DNA from: Acidobacteriota bacterium | GTDB taxonomy: Bacteria > Acidobacteriota > Blastocatellia > RBC074 | Direction: 5' to 3' | Assembly (NCBI GenBank): GCA_016196035.1 | Contig: JACPYM010000008.1 | Span: 88,597-152,596, forward strand | Length of the DNA: 64,000 bases | Shown: positions 24,788 to 33,732 of the stretch, one piece after another | How positions within the stretch are numbered: position 1 is the first letter of the stretch | Layout of the letters: each line of letters starts with the position of its first letter | Made by a program: the position numbers and the translations under genes | The notes under the pieces: model-generated | Told to the model about the DNA's origin: nothing | What the model saw: only the letters and a program-made list of their open reading frames with translations | Databases searched by the model: none

Positions 24788-27418
24788 ATGACCCGTCGTT
24801 GCTTGCCGTTCATTGCCTGTCTATTCCTCTTTAGTTTGCTGGCGCCCACACCGCCTAAGCCCGTGCAGGCGCAAACCAAAAAACCATCGGCGGCGCGCCG
24901 CTTACCCGGCCCTACGGCGCAAGGCACGCTGCTGCCGAATGGCTGGACGCTGACGCCCGCTGGGCAACAAATCCCGGTGAGCGATCTGCCGATGAATATG
25001 GTCTTGAGCAAGGACGGGCGTTATCTGCTGACGACAACCAATGGCAATGGCGATCAGACGGTCAATGTCATTGACGCGCAAAGCGGACAGAGCACGCAAA
25101 ACATCATCGTCAAAAAATCCTGGCTCGGCTTGGAATTCGCGCCCGACGGCAAACGCTTTTTCGTTTCGGGCGGCGATGACAACGAAATACTGATCTTTGA
25201 TTTTGCCGCAGGCCATGCGACCGAAGCGGGCAAGATCAATTTGGGCAGCAACGAGTACCACGCCCTCACCGACCGCCAACGCACCGAAGCGCGGCGCAAG
25301 GGCGCGGGCGAATACGCCTTCCCCGCCGGGATGTCGGTCACGCCCGATGGCAAATGGCTTTATGTCGCCGAGAATCTCAGCAACAAAGTCGCCGTCATCG
25401 ATCTGGCGACGCAACAGGTCGTGACCAAAATCAGTGTGGGCGAATATCCGTATGATTGTTTGCTCGCGCCCGATGGCAAGCGCGTGTATGTCAGCAACTG
25501 GGGGGCGCGCAGCGTGGCGGTGATTGACACCGCGACCAACCAAGTCGCGGGCAACATTCAAACCGGCGATCATCCGAACGATCTGGAAATCACGCGCAAC
25601 GGCAAGACGCTCTATGTCGCCAACGCCAACAGCAACACGGTCTCGGTGATTGACACCGCGCAGTTGAAAGAGGTCGAAGCCATCTCGACCGCGCTGCATC
25701 CAAAATCGCCAGCGGGCAGCACGCCCAACGCGGTCGCGCTCGCGCCCGATGAACGCACGCTTTACATCGCCAACGCCGATAACAACGACGTGGCGATTGT
25801 GGATGTGAGCAAGCGCGGCGCGGCCACGGTCAAAGGCTTTGTGCCGACCGGCTGGTATCCGGCCTCGGTGCGCGTCAGCCGCGATGGCCGGCGGCTGTTC
25901 GTCGCCAATGGCAAAGGCGTCGCCTCAGCAGCAAATCCCAAAGGCCCGCAGCCCAAACCGGGGATGTCGCGGGCCGACCGCAAAGATATTCAATACATCG
26001 GCAGCCTGCTCACTGGCACTGTTTCGTTGATCAACGTGCCCGGCCCCGCGCAACTCAAACAGATGACGCGGCAGGTTTACGCCAACTCGCCTTACACCGA
26101 CGAATTGCTCAAGGCCGCGCGTGCGCCGCGTGAGAAGACGGCGATCCCCGTGCGCATCGGCGAGGCTTCGCCGATTAAGCACGTGATTTATGTCATCAAG
26201 GAAAACCGCACCTACGACCAAGTGCTCGGCGACATGAAAGAGGGCAACGGCGACGCCAGCTTGTGCCTGTTTGGCGAAGACGTGACGCCCAACCAGCATG
26301 CCCTCGCGCGCGACTTCGTGCTCTTCGACAATTTTTATGTGGACGCCGAGGTTTCCGCCGACGGACATAATTGGTCAACGGCGGCCTATGCGACCGATTA
26401 CGTCGAGAAGACCTGGCCGACCAACTATTCCAGCCGCGGGCGCAGCTACGATTACGAGGGCGAAAAGAAAATCTCGCGCCCGACCAAAGGCTACATCTGG
26501 GATCACTGCAAGGCGGCGGGGGTGAGCTATCGCAGCTACGGCGAATTCGTGCATGCGCGCGAAGGCAAGCCGGGCGGCGGCGGCGAGACAGGCGCGCCCC
26601 TGAACACCACGCCAAAGAAAGAGAACTACACGCACGAAGACGCGCTGCAAGGCCACTTCAGTCCGGCCTTCCCGTCGTGGGATTTGGAAATCCCTGACAT
26701 CACCCGCATCAAAACCTGGACGCAAGAATTCCGCGAGTACGAACAGAACGGCAATCTGCCGCAATTCCAGATCATTCGCATCGGCGGCGATCACACGCAG
26801 GGCACGCGGGCCGGGGCCTTGTCGCCGCGCGCTTACGTCGCCGAAAACGATCAAGCCGTTGGGTTGCTGGTTGAGACCGTCAGCAACAGCGCGCGCTATT
26901 GGAAGGACACAGCGATCTTCATCCTTGAGGACGACGCGCAAAACGGCCCCGATCACGTGGACGCGCACCGTTCGCCGGCATACGTCGTCAGCGCGTATAC
27001 CAAACGCCGCTATGTGGATTCGACGATGTACACCAGTTCCGGCATGCTGCGCACGATGGAACTAATTCTGAGCATCCCACCGATGAGCCAATACGACGCC
27101 GCCGCGCCGCCGATGTTCAGCGCGTTTACCAACAAGGCTGACTTAACACCCTTCAAACTATTGCCGGCGCGTGTGGATTTGAGCGAGCGCAACCCGGCCA
27201 ACGCGCCCGGCGCGCAACGTTCGGCGCAACTGGATTTCAGCAAGGAGGACGCCGCGCCCGACATCGAATTCAACGAGATCATCTGGAAGTCGGTGCGCGG
27301 CGCACATTCACAGATGCCCGCGCCGGTGCGCAGCGCCTTTGTGCGCGCGGTGGCGAGTGATGACGATGACGAACGAGAAGCGCGCGCGGAACGCCGGAGC
27401 GCAAGGCGCAAGCGTTAG
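24788..27418 (+). CDS. Secreted YncE-like beta-propeller fused to a phosphoesterase domain
   Basis: The 876-aa protein has a signal peptide (MTRRCLPFIACLFLFSLLAP) and GGAG upstream. Residues about 60-420 are seven-bladed propeller repeats of the YncE/40-residue type (KTLYVANANSNTVSVIDTAQ, GKRVYVSNWGARSVAVID). From about 455 a phosphoesterase domain (PF04185) begins with KHVIYVIKENRTYDQVLGD and contains LFDNFYVDAEVSADGHNWS and FILEDDAQNGPDHVDAHR. The C-terminus is Asp/Arg-rich (DDDDEREARAERRSARRKR). Known relatives are annotated as bifunctional propeller/alkaline phosphatase proteins; the substrate is unknown. It probably acts in the periplasm. Confidence 0.9.
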   Translation: MTRRCLPFIACLFLFSLLAPTPPKPVQAQTKKPSAARRLPGPTAQGTLLPNGWTLTPAGQQIPVSDLPMNMVLSKDGRYLLTTTNGNGDQTVNVIDAQSGQSTQNIIVKKSWLGLEFAPDGKRFFVSGGDDNEILIFDFAAGHATEAGKINLGSNEYHALTDRQRTEARRKGAGEYAFPAGMSVTPDGKWLYVAENLSNKVAVIDLATQQVVTKISVGEYPYDCLLAPDGKRVYVSNWGARSVAVIDTATNQVAGNIQTGDHPNDLEITRNGKTLYVANANSNTVSVIDTAQLKEVEAISTALHPKSPAGSTPNAVALAPDERTLYIANADNNDVAIVDVSKRGAATVKGFVPTGWYPASVRVSRDGRRLFVANGKGVASAANPKGPQPKPGMSRADRKDIQYIGSLLTGTVSLINVPGPAQLKQMTRQVYANSPYTDELLKAARAPREKTAIPVRIGEASPIKHVIYVIKENRTYDQVLGDMKEGNGDASLCLFGEDVTPNQHALARDFVLFDNFYVDAEVSADGHNWSTAAYATDYVEKTWPTNYSSRGRSYDYEGEKKISRPTKGYIWDHCKAAGVSYRSYGEFVHAREGKPGGGGETGAPLNTTPKKENYTHEDALQGHFSPAFPSWDLEIPDITRIKTWTQEFREYEQNGNLPQFQIIRIGGDHTQGTRAGALSPRAYVAENDQAVGLLVETVSNSARYWKDTAIFILEDDAQNGPDHVDAHRSPAYVVSAYTKRRYVDSTMYTSSGMLRTMELILSIPPMSQYDAAAPPMFSAFTNKADLTPFKLLPARVDLSERNPANAPGAQRSAQLDFSKEDAAPDIEFNEIIWKSVRGAHSQMPAPVRSAFVRAVASDDDDEREARAERRSARRKR

Positions 27419-27472
27419 CGCGGTGAAATGCCGCGCGGGTATAATGCCTGCGATTTTTGTGGAGGTAACGGT

Positions 27473-27721
27473 TTGGACGAACAAATTTTCGAAGGCACTT
27501 GGGAAGAGGTTGCCACACACGCCGATGAGTTTGCGGGCAAACATGTGCGGTTGACGGTGGTTGAGGAAACGCCGCCATCATCAATTCAAGCGCGATTGGA
27601 AGTGCTGCGCCAGATTGATGAACTGCGAAAAGAAATGCCGATGACGGACGGTTCGGACTCCCAACGCATGTTGCGAGAGGCGCGGGCAGGAGCGATGTGG
27701 GGCTATGAGCCAATCGAATAA
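27473..27721 (+). CDS. Antitoxin-like small protein, TTG start
   Basis: The likely start is TTG at 27473, 7 nt after GGAGG; a TATAAT at 27440-27445 (extended as GGGTATAAT) lies 28 nt upstream, so the more upstream ATG at 27428 would precede the transcript. The 82-aa product begins with DEQIFEGTWEEVATHADEF after fMet, then GKHVRLTVV, a short N-terminal domain seen in small antitoxins, and a Pro/Glu/Arg C-terminus. It overlaps the downstream PIN-domain gene by 17 nt, the standard layout of antitoxin before toxin. The exact antitoxin family is not certain. Confidence 0.75.
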   Translation: MDEQIFEGTWEEVATHADEFAGKHVRLTVVEETPPSSIQARLEVLRQIDELRKEMPMTDGSDSQRMLREARAGAMWGYEPIE

Positions 27722-28182
27722 GCCGACCAGCGCGGTTGTGCTGGATGACAATGTCATGATTGCGCTTTGCGCACAGGAGCAAGACAAATTCCTCTGCGCG
27801 GAAACGGCGTTTAACAACTACTACGTGCAGGGCTGGCTCTTTTACGCGCCCGGCGTGCTGCAGGCTGAGACGCTTTATGTCCTCTGCGGCAAATTACAAA
27901 GCGGCGCATTAACAGCCGCTTCGCACGCGCTTGCGCTCAACTTGCTGCAAAAATATCTGCCGGACATTTCCCCGCCACCCAGCGGGGATTTTTCGTTGGC
28001 CGCGCGCCGAAGCCATCCGGCAAAGCTATGGCTGTAGCCGCTCGGCGGACGGCCTCTACATTGCGCTGGCTGAAGAGTTTGCGCAGCACGGCCCAACTGA
28101 GCTTTTGACATTCGATCAGGGAATGGTGAATCAAGCCGCGAATAACGCGCCGACGGTGAAGGTCAACTGGCTGATTCCCTGA
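27705..28182 (+). pseudogene. vapC: PIN-domain (VapC-like) toxin, frameshifted
   Basis: The first frame from ATG 27705 reads MSQSNKPTSAVVLDDNVMIA with the first PIN aspartate, then QAETLYVL with the conserved glutamate, and diverges near residue 98. The rest of the domain (EAIRQSYGCSRSADGLYIAL, LLTFDQGMVNQAA) is intact in the +1 frame and stops at 28182. One extra base around 28003-28008 (CGCGCC) explains the break; removing it gives a continuous protein of about 158 residues. As it stands the product ends at 28037 without the C-terminal metal-binding aspartates, so it should be inactive. Sequencing error is the alternative. Confidence 0.75.
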
Positions 28183-28212
28183 ACTCACTAACAAACATTG
28201 AAGGACACTCGT

Positions 28213-31200
28213 ATGACCAATCATTCACTCACCCGCATCTACCTGCTAGGCATCTGTCTTTTCACTTTTACCTGGGCTGCGTTTGCCCAAACCGCCGTCA
28301 CGCTCAAACCAGGCCGCGCCCCGCAACAAGCGATTGACGAGGAGTACACGCAAAAGATCCGCGAGTACACCACCGCGCCCTTTTTCAATTCGCCGCTGAC
28401 CGATTATCTGCCCGCGTCGAAAACCGTGCCGACGCCCAAGGCCGTGCTCGGCGATGTGGCCGGCGCGCCGGGCAAGCTGCCTTATTCGCACGAGGTCTAC
28501 CGCTACATGCGAATGCTGGAAGCGGCCAGCAAGCGCGTCAAAGTCTTTTCCATCGGCACGACCGAAGAGGGCCGCGAGATGATCGCCGTCGCGGTTTCTT
28601 CGGAAGCCAACATGGCGAAGCTCGAAGCCAATCGCGCGCGACTCGCCAAACTGGCCGACCCGCGCACGATCAATCTCAACGACGACGAAGCCGACAAAAT
28701 CATCGCCGACACGGTGCCGGTCTATTACATGACCGGCACGATCCATTCGCCCGAAACCGGTTCGCCAACGGCGCTGATGGAACTGGCCTATCGCTTGACG
28801 GTGGACGAGAGCGAGTACATAAAATCTATCCGCGACAAGGTCGTCACGCTGATTACGCCGGTCGTCGAAGTGGATGGGCGCGACCGGCAGGTGGACGTTT
28901 ATAACTGGCATTTGGCGAACCCCGGCAAGAACTGGCCGAACCTGATTTACTGGGGCCATTACGTCGCGCACGACAACAATCGCGATTCGATGTCGTTGAC
29001 GTTGAAGCTGACGCAGAACGTGCTCAACACCTACACCAGTTGGCGCGCGCAGGTGCTGCACGACCTGCACGAATCGGTGGCCTATCTTTACGACAACACC
29101 GTGGGCGCGGAGCCTTACAACGCCTGGCTTGATCCGATCTTGACGAATGAATGGCACATGATCGGCTGGAACAACGTCGGCGAGATGACGAAGCTGGGCA
29201 TGCCGGGCGTGTTTACCTACGGCACGTTTGACACCTGGTCGCCCAGCTATCTGATGTTCATCGCCGCGTCGCACAATGGCATCAGCCGCTTGTACGAAAC
29301 CTTTGGCAACGGCGGCGCCGACACCGTCGAACGCACGCTCTCGCCGAATGAGTATTCGCGCACCTGGTACAAACAGAATCCGCCGCTGCCCAAGGCCAAA
29401 TGGTCGCAGCGCAACAACAACAACTATCAACAGTCGGCGCTGCTCATCTCGCTCGCGCATTTCGGCGCGAACGACAAATACTTCTTGCGCAACTTTTATC
29501 TGAAGAGCAAGAACTCGATTCTGAAGCCGAAGACCGCCGGCCCGGCGGCTTACGTTTTCCCGAAGAGCGATCCGCGCGCGGGCGGCCAGGCCGAGTTGCT
29601 GCGCCTGTTGCAAAAGCAGGGTTGCGAAGTGCATCAAGCAACGGCGGCATTCACGGTGACCCTGCCCGCGAAAAAGAAACCCGCGCGGCCCAACGGCGCG
29701 CCTGAGACCCGCGCGGCAACTAACGATGGCAATGGCGGTGGCAGCGGGCCTAACGCTGGACAAGAGGCCAAGCAGGAGGCCAAGCAGGACGCCAAGCCTG
29801 AAACGGAGACGCGCGAGTTTGCGGCGGGCAGTTACATCGTGCGCATGGATCAGCCCTACAGCCGCATCGCCGATATGATGTTGGATTATCAGTACTGGTC
29901 GCCGAATGATCCGCAGCGCAACATCTACGACGACACGGCGTGGACGTTCGGCGAATTGAACAACGTGCAGGTCGTGCGCGTGACCGATGTCAAAGTGCTC
30001 GACGCCGCGATGGAAATGGTCAAGGGCGAAGTCAAAGCGCCGGGCGGCATGATCGGCAAGGGGAACATCTTCGTCGTCAACCACAACGCCGATAATTCGC
30101 TGGCGACCTTGCGCTATCGTTTCAAAGACGCGCAGTTTGAATCCGCTGAAGAGGCTTTCGAAATTTCAAATCTGAAATTTAGGCGCGGCTCGTTCATCAT
30201 CCGCAATGCGAATGAAGCTGACTTGCGCAAAGCGGCAGAAGAGTTCGGCTTAAAAGTGATGGCCGTGGCCGAAGCGCCAAACGTCAAAACGCACGCAGTC
30301 AAAGCCGCGCGCGTCGCGCTGATGCACACCTGGCTGAGCACGCAGGACGAAGGCTGGTGGCGTTTGGAATTCGATCGGCGCGGCGTGCCCTTTGATTACA
30401 TCAGCACGCAGGGCGTGGCGGCGGACGCGAACCTGAACGCCAAGTATGACGTGATTGTTTTCGCGCCGGTGGGCCGCGCCAATCCGCAACAAATCGTCAG
30501 CGGCATGCCGATGTTTGGCAATCCGCTACCGTGGAAAAAGACCGAGTTGACGCCGAACCTGGGGCGCACCGATGAGACCGACGATATGCGGCCCGGCTTG
30601 GGTTGGACAGGGTTGCAAAACCTGCAGACCTTCGTGCAACGCGGTGGCTTGTTGATTACGGCGAACGACACGGCGAACTTTGCGGTCACGTTCGGCTTTG
30701 CGCCGGGTGTTTCGATCACGCCGCCGCAACGCTTGCGCGCGACGGGCACCATCGTGCGTTCGAAGCTGGTGGATGCGGCCAGCCCGCTTGCGTATGGCTA
30801 CAACGACAACCTGGCGATCTTCTGTTCGAGCGGCCCGATCTTTGGGCTGAGCAATACCGTGGGTGGCCGGAGTGGCCGCCGCACGGATGGCGAGGGGGCT
30901 GGCCGTTTGACCGGTCGCGGCACGCCTGACGATCTGGACGTGGTGCAGAACCGCGCGCCCGATGTGATTCCCGAACCGCCCAAAGCCGAACCGTGGGAAG
31001 CCTTGCCGCTGACCGATGAACAGTTGCGCAACGCCACGGGCGTCATTCCGCCGGCGGCGCGTCCGCGCGTGGTGTTGCGCTATGCCGACGCGCGCGATTT
31101 GCTGGTGTCAGGTTTGCTCGAAGCGGGCACCGAAATCGCGCAACGCCCCGCCGTGGTGGACGTGCCGTTCGGCAATGGTCACGTCGTGCTCTTTTCCAAC

Positions 31201-31305
31201 AATCCGTTCTGGCGCGGCGAAACGCAGGGCAGCTACTTCCTGGTATTCAATGCGATTCTGCATTTTGACAGTTTGAATGCGGGGCGGAAGCTGGCGGAGA
31301 AATAA
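28213..31305 (+). CDS. Large secreted M14-family zinc carboxypeptidase
   Basis: A 1,030-aa protein with signal peptide (MTNHSLTRIYLLGICLFTFT) and GAAGGA upstream. The M14 domain spans about 75-370: EGREMIAVAVSSE near 120, the zinc pair HSPETG near 177 (HxxE), and the third ligand in HDLHES near 285. The region 490-545 is a low-complexity Ala/Lys/Glu/Gln linker (repeats of KQEAKQ). The C-terminal half (about 550-1030) is a glutamine-amidotransferase-like / beta-rich extension including LHFD-type ends, common in acidobacterial M14 proteins. It should remove C-terminal residues from extracellular peptides. The gene starts 30 nt after the broken PIN gene. Confidence 0.87.
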   Translation: MTNHSLTRIYLLGICLFTFTWAAFAQTAVTLKPGRAPQQAIDEEYTQKIREYTTAPFFNSPLTDYLPASKTVPTPKAVLGDVAGAPGKLPYSHEVYRYMRMLEAASKRVKVFSIGTTEEGREMIAVAVSSEANMAKLEANRARLAKLADPRTINLNDDEADKIIADTVPVYYMTGTIHSPETGSPTALMELAYRLTVDESEYIKSIRDKVVTLITPVVEVDGRDRQVDVYNWHLANPGKNWPNLIYWGHYVAHDNNRDSMSLTLKLTQNVLNTYTSWRAQVLHDLHESVAYLYDNTVGAEPYNAWLDPILTNEWHMIGWNNVGEMTKLGMPGVFTYGTFDTWSPSYLMFIAASHNGISRLYETFGNGGADTVERTLSPNEYSRTWYKQNPPLPKAKWSQRNNNNYQQSALLISLAHFGANDKYFLRNFYLKSKNSILKPKTAGPAAYVFPKSDPRAGGQAELLRLLQKQGCEVHQATAAFTVTLPAKKKPARPNGAPETRAATNDGNGGGSGPNAGQEAKQEAKQDAKPETETREFAAGSYIVRMDQPYSRIADMMLDYQYWSPNDPQRNIYDDTAWTFGELNNVQVVRVTDVKVLDAAMEMVKGEVKAPGGMIGKGNIFVVNHNADNSLATLRYRFKDAQFESAEEAFEISNLKFRRGSFIIRNANEADLRKAAEEFGLKVMAVAEAPNVKTHAVKAARVALMHTWLSTQDEGWWRLEFDRRGVPFDYISTQGVAADANLNAKYDVIVFAPVGRANPQQIVSGMPMFGNPLPWKKTELTPNLGRTDETDDMRPGLGWTGLQNLQTFVQRGGLLITANDTANFAVTFGFAPGVSITPPQRLRATGTIVRSKLVDAASPLAYGYNDNLAIFCSSGPIFGLSNTVGGRSGRRTDGEGAGRLTGRGTPDDLDVVQNRAPDVIPEPPKAEPWEALPLTDEQLRNATGVIPPAARPRVVLRYADARDLLVSGLLEAGTEIAQRPAVVDVPFGNGHVVLFSNNPFWRGETQGSYFLVFNAILHFDSLNAGRKLAEK

Positions 31306-31317
31306 ACTTCGTATACA

Positions 31318-31363
31318 AAGGCAGCGGTTGGGTGGCTTGTTTAAGCCACCCAACCGCTGCCTT
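31318..31363. terminator. Strong hairpin terminator after the M14 gene
   Basis: A perfect 21-bp stem (31318-31338 with 31343-31363) around the loop GTTT begins 12 nt after the M14 stop codon. No long U-tract follows. It also marks the end of the minus-strand small membrane protein gene, so it can serve both strands. Confidence 0.75.
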
Positions 31364-31477
31364 CAGTTATTTCGCAGATTTCCCTGTAATGTAACCAAGC
31401 AACGCGCTCACAATGGTGGTGAGCAAGCCAAGCGCCAGTTTCCCTTCATCAGTTGCAAGGCTTTTTTGGATGATGAT

Positions 31478-31684
31478 CTAGGCACAAAGCAAAACAACGA
31501 TGATGATAACGGCACTGGTCAGGCCGTGCAGGAGGAGTTCTTTGGTGCGCAGGTGTTTGGCGTCGGCTTCTTTGAGACGGATTTCCGATTCGCGCTTGAG
31601 CGGGTCGTCGGTATTAACGGTAATAGAAAGCTGATGATCTGCCCGATTGGCCAGTTCGTTGAGGTCAAGGTTCGTATTCGCCAT
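31478..31684 (-). CDS. Small membrane protein interrupted by an in-frame amber codon
   Basis: The frame from 31684 gives 68 residues (MANTNLDLNELANRADHQLS..., then a hydrophobic helix GLTSAVIIIVVLLCA) and stops at TAG 31478-31480. The same frame continues without a break for 36 more codons: IIIQKSLATDEGKLALGLLT, a second hydrophobic helix ending GYITGKSAK, and TAA at 31367-31369. The ancestral protein was therefore probably about 105 residues with two membrane helices. It follows the RHH gene by 20 nt. Function unknown. The amber is either a nonsense lesion, an error, or a readthrough site. Confidence 0.65.
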   Translation of the reverse strand: MANTNLDLNELANRADHQLSITVNTDDPLKRESEIRLKEADAKHLRTKELLLHGLTSAVIIIVVLLCA

Positions 31685-31704
31685 TCATCAAACCGAAGGC
31701 GCGC

Positions 31705-31944
31705 TCAAATCCCGATGATTTCGGTGGCAAGTTGCTGGTCTTTTTCCGCAATGCCGAACTTTTTGCCCTGACGTTTCGCGTCCACTGCGACCTCCATCAG
31801 TGCAATCGCTTTGCGTAACACATCGCTTTTGGTGCCGCCGATATTGCCAGCGAGATTTTCAAGTAAGGTGTTCAACTCCGGTGAAATATCGAGACTCAAG
31901 CGGACTTTCGTCCTTTCTAGATCAGAAGTTATTGTTTTAGCCAT
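31705..31944 (-). CDS. Ribbon-helix-helix DNA-binding protein
   Basis: The 79-aa protein has the RHH pattern: a beta strand VRLSLDISPE near 14-23 and two helices, ELNTLLENLAGNIGGTKSDV and LRKAIALMEVAV. It resembles CopG-type antitoxins and small repressors. It is the first gene of a two-gene minus-strand unit with the small membrane protein, so the pair could be a regulator with its target or an uncharacterised toxin-antitoxin-like pair. The 174-bp AT-rich spacer upstream probably holds its promoter and that of phoD. Confidence 0.8.
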   Translation of the reverse strand: MAKTITSDLERTKVRLSLDISPELNTLLENLAGNIGGTKSDVLRKAIALMEVAVDAKRQGKKFGIAEKDQQLATEIIGI

Positions 31945-32118
31945 GAGAAAGGAAATCTGAAATTTTACCCGGTGTTTGTATTTCTACGTCTTACTCGTTT
32001 CCGGGTCAGTAGGCAGACGCAGCGAAAAACCATTTCGCATCTTTGTGTGCGGATTTTTCGCACGGATAATACTGAAAATCTACGCAAAAGATCAACACAC
32101 TAACCTGATAAATTAAAT

Positions 32119-33672
32119 ATGCGCCGACGACGTTTTCTCAACTACACAAAATCCGCCAGCTTAGGTCTAGCGCTCTCTATGAAAGCGCCAGCTTTTATCC
32201 GCCAGGACAGCCAACGCCCGCAACTCCTCTGCGGCGTGCAAAGCGGCGACGTCAGCGCAAACAGCGCTGTCATTTGGAGCCGAGCCGACCGTCCCGCGCG
32301 GATGCTGGTCGAATACGCCACGACCGAATCCTTCCAAAACGCGCAACGCCTGACCAGCCCCGCTGCGCTTGAAATCAGCGATTTCACTGCCCGTGTAGAC
32401 CTAACCGGCCTACCCGTTGGACAACGGATTTTCTACCGTGTCCGTTTTCAGGATTTGGCTGAAAGCCGTGCGCTGAGTGAGGCAGTCACAGGCAGTTTCA
32501 ATACGCCCGCGACAACCAAGCGTGATGTGAAACTGGTTTGGGGTGGCGATGTCTGCGGGCAGGGTTGGGGCATCAATCCTGATTTCGGCGGCATGAAAAT
32601 CTATGAAGCGATGCGCCAGTGGCAGCCTGATCTGTTCATTCATTCGGGCGACACAATCTACGCCGACAACGTGATTCAGGCCGAAGTCAAACTCGATGAC
32701 GGTTCGCTCTGGAAGAACCTGACGACGCCGGAAAAATCCAAGGTCGCTGAGACGCTGGCAGAGTTTCACGGCAACCAGCGCTACAATTTTCTGGCTGAAA
32801 GCTTTCGCCGCTTCAATGCCGCCGTGCCGATGCTGGCGCAGTGGGACGATCACGAAGTTCGCAACAATTGGTTTCCGGGGCAAATCCTCGATGACCCGAA
32901 ATACGTGGTCAAAAGCGTAGACCTGCTGGCGGCGCGGGCCAAACGTGCCTTTCTGGATTACATGCCAATGCGCTTTGATCCGGCTGATCCTGAGCGCGTG
33001 TATCGCGCCTACAACCACGGCCCGCTGCTCGACGTGCTGCTGCTGGATGAGCGCAGCTATCGCGCGGCCAATGGCCCGAACCGGCAACCAGCGCAGAACG
33101 ACGAAACGGTTTTCCTGGGCAGCGCGCAGATGAATTGGATCAAGCGACGTTTGCTGGCTTCGCGCGCAACTTGGAAGGTGATTGCCAGCGATATGCCCAT
33201 CGGCTTGGTCGTCGGCGATGGCACGCGCAACGGGCAGCCCAATTTTGAAGCCTTCGCCAACGGCAATGGCCCGGCGCTGGGGCGCGAGTTGGAAGTGGCC
33301 GAATTGCTGCGCTTCATCAAACAGCGCAAGATCAAGAACGTGATTTGGGTGACGGCGGATGTGCATTACGCGGCGGCGCATTATTACGATCCGGCCAAAG
33401 CGCAATTCACCGACTTCAATCCGTTTTGGGAATTCGTCGCGGGGCCGCTCAACGCCGGCACGTTTGGGCCTGCCGCGTTGGATGACACCTTTGGCCCGCA
33501 GGTCAAATTCACCGGCATTCCCAAAGGCATGCGGCCGAATCGTTCGCCCAAGGACGGCTTTCAGTTTTTCGGCGGCATCAAGATTGATGGCAAGACCGAA
33601 GCAATGACGGTGAGCTTGCACGACATCGCGGGCAAGCAGTTATACAGCATTGAACTGGCGGCGCAACGTTGA
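32119..33672 (+). CDS. phoD: PhoD-like alkaline phosphatase, Tat-exported
   Basis: A 517-aa protein beginning MRRRRFLNYTKSASLGLALS, a twin-arginine signal. Residues 35-125 form the PhoD N-terminal fibronectin-like domain (LLCGVQSGDVSANSAVIWSR). The phosphatase core contains VWGGDVCGQGWGIN, FIHSGDTIYADN near 175, AQWDDHEVRNNW near 238 (metal ligands), LLLDERSYR near 308 and VTADVHYAAAHYY near 412. PhoD enzymes hydrolyse phosphodiesters and phosphomonoesters with Ca/Fe in the periplasm. Length and motifs are normal for the family. Confidence 0.93.
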   Translation: MRRRRFLNYTKSASLGLALSMKAPAFIRQDSQRPQLLCGVQSGDVSANSAVIWSRADRPARMLVEYATTESFQNAQRLTSPAALEISDFTARVDLTGLPVGQRIFYRVRFQDLAESRALSEAVTGSFNTPATTKRDVKLVWGGDVCGQGWGINPDFGGMKIYEAMRQWQPDLFIHSGDTIYADNVIQAEVKLDDGSLWKNLTTPEKSKVAETLAEFHGNQRYNFLAESFRRFNAAVPMLAQWDDHEVRNNWFPGQILDDPKYVVKSVDLLAARAKRAFLDYMPMRFDPADPERVYRAYNHGPLLDVLLLDERSYRAANGPNRQPAQNDETVFLGSAQMNWIKRRLLASRATWKVIASDMPIGLVVGDGTRNGQPNFEAFANGNGPALGRELEVAELLRFIKQRKIKNVIWVTADVHYAAAHYYDPAKAQFTDFNPFWEFVAGPLNAGTFGPAALDDTFGPQVKFTGIPKGMRPNRSPKDGFQFFGGIKIDGKTEAMTVSLHDIAGKQLYSIELAAQR

Positions 33673-33732
33673 ATTTCAAATTTGAGATTTGGGATTTGCA
33701 CTGCGGGATTGCAGATCAAAAGGAAAGCAAAG

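Noticed and set aside
28246..30084. 612-codon open frame on the minus strand opposite the large M14 peptidase
   Set aside because: It mirrors the codon structure of the GC-rich plus-strand gene, is rich in His/Arg/Val, and shows no domain or ribosome binding site.
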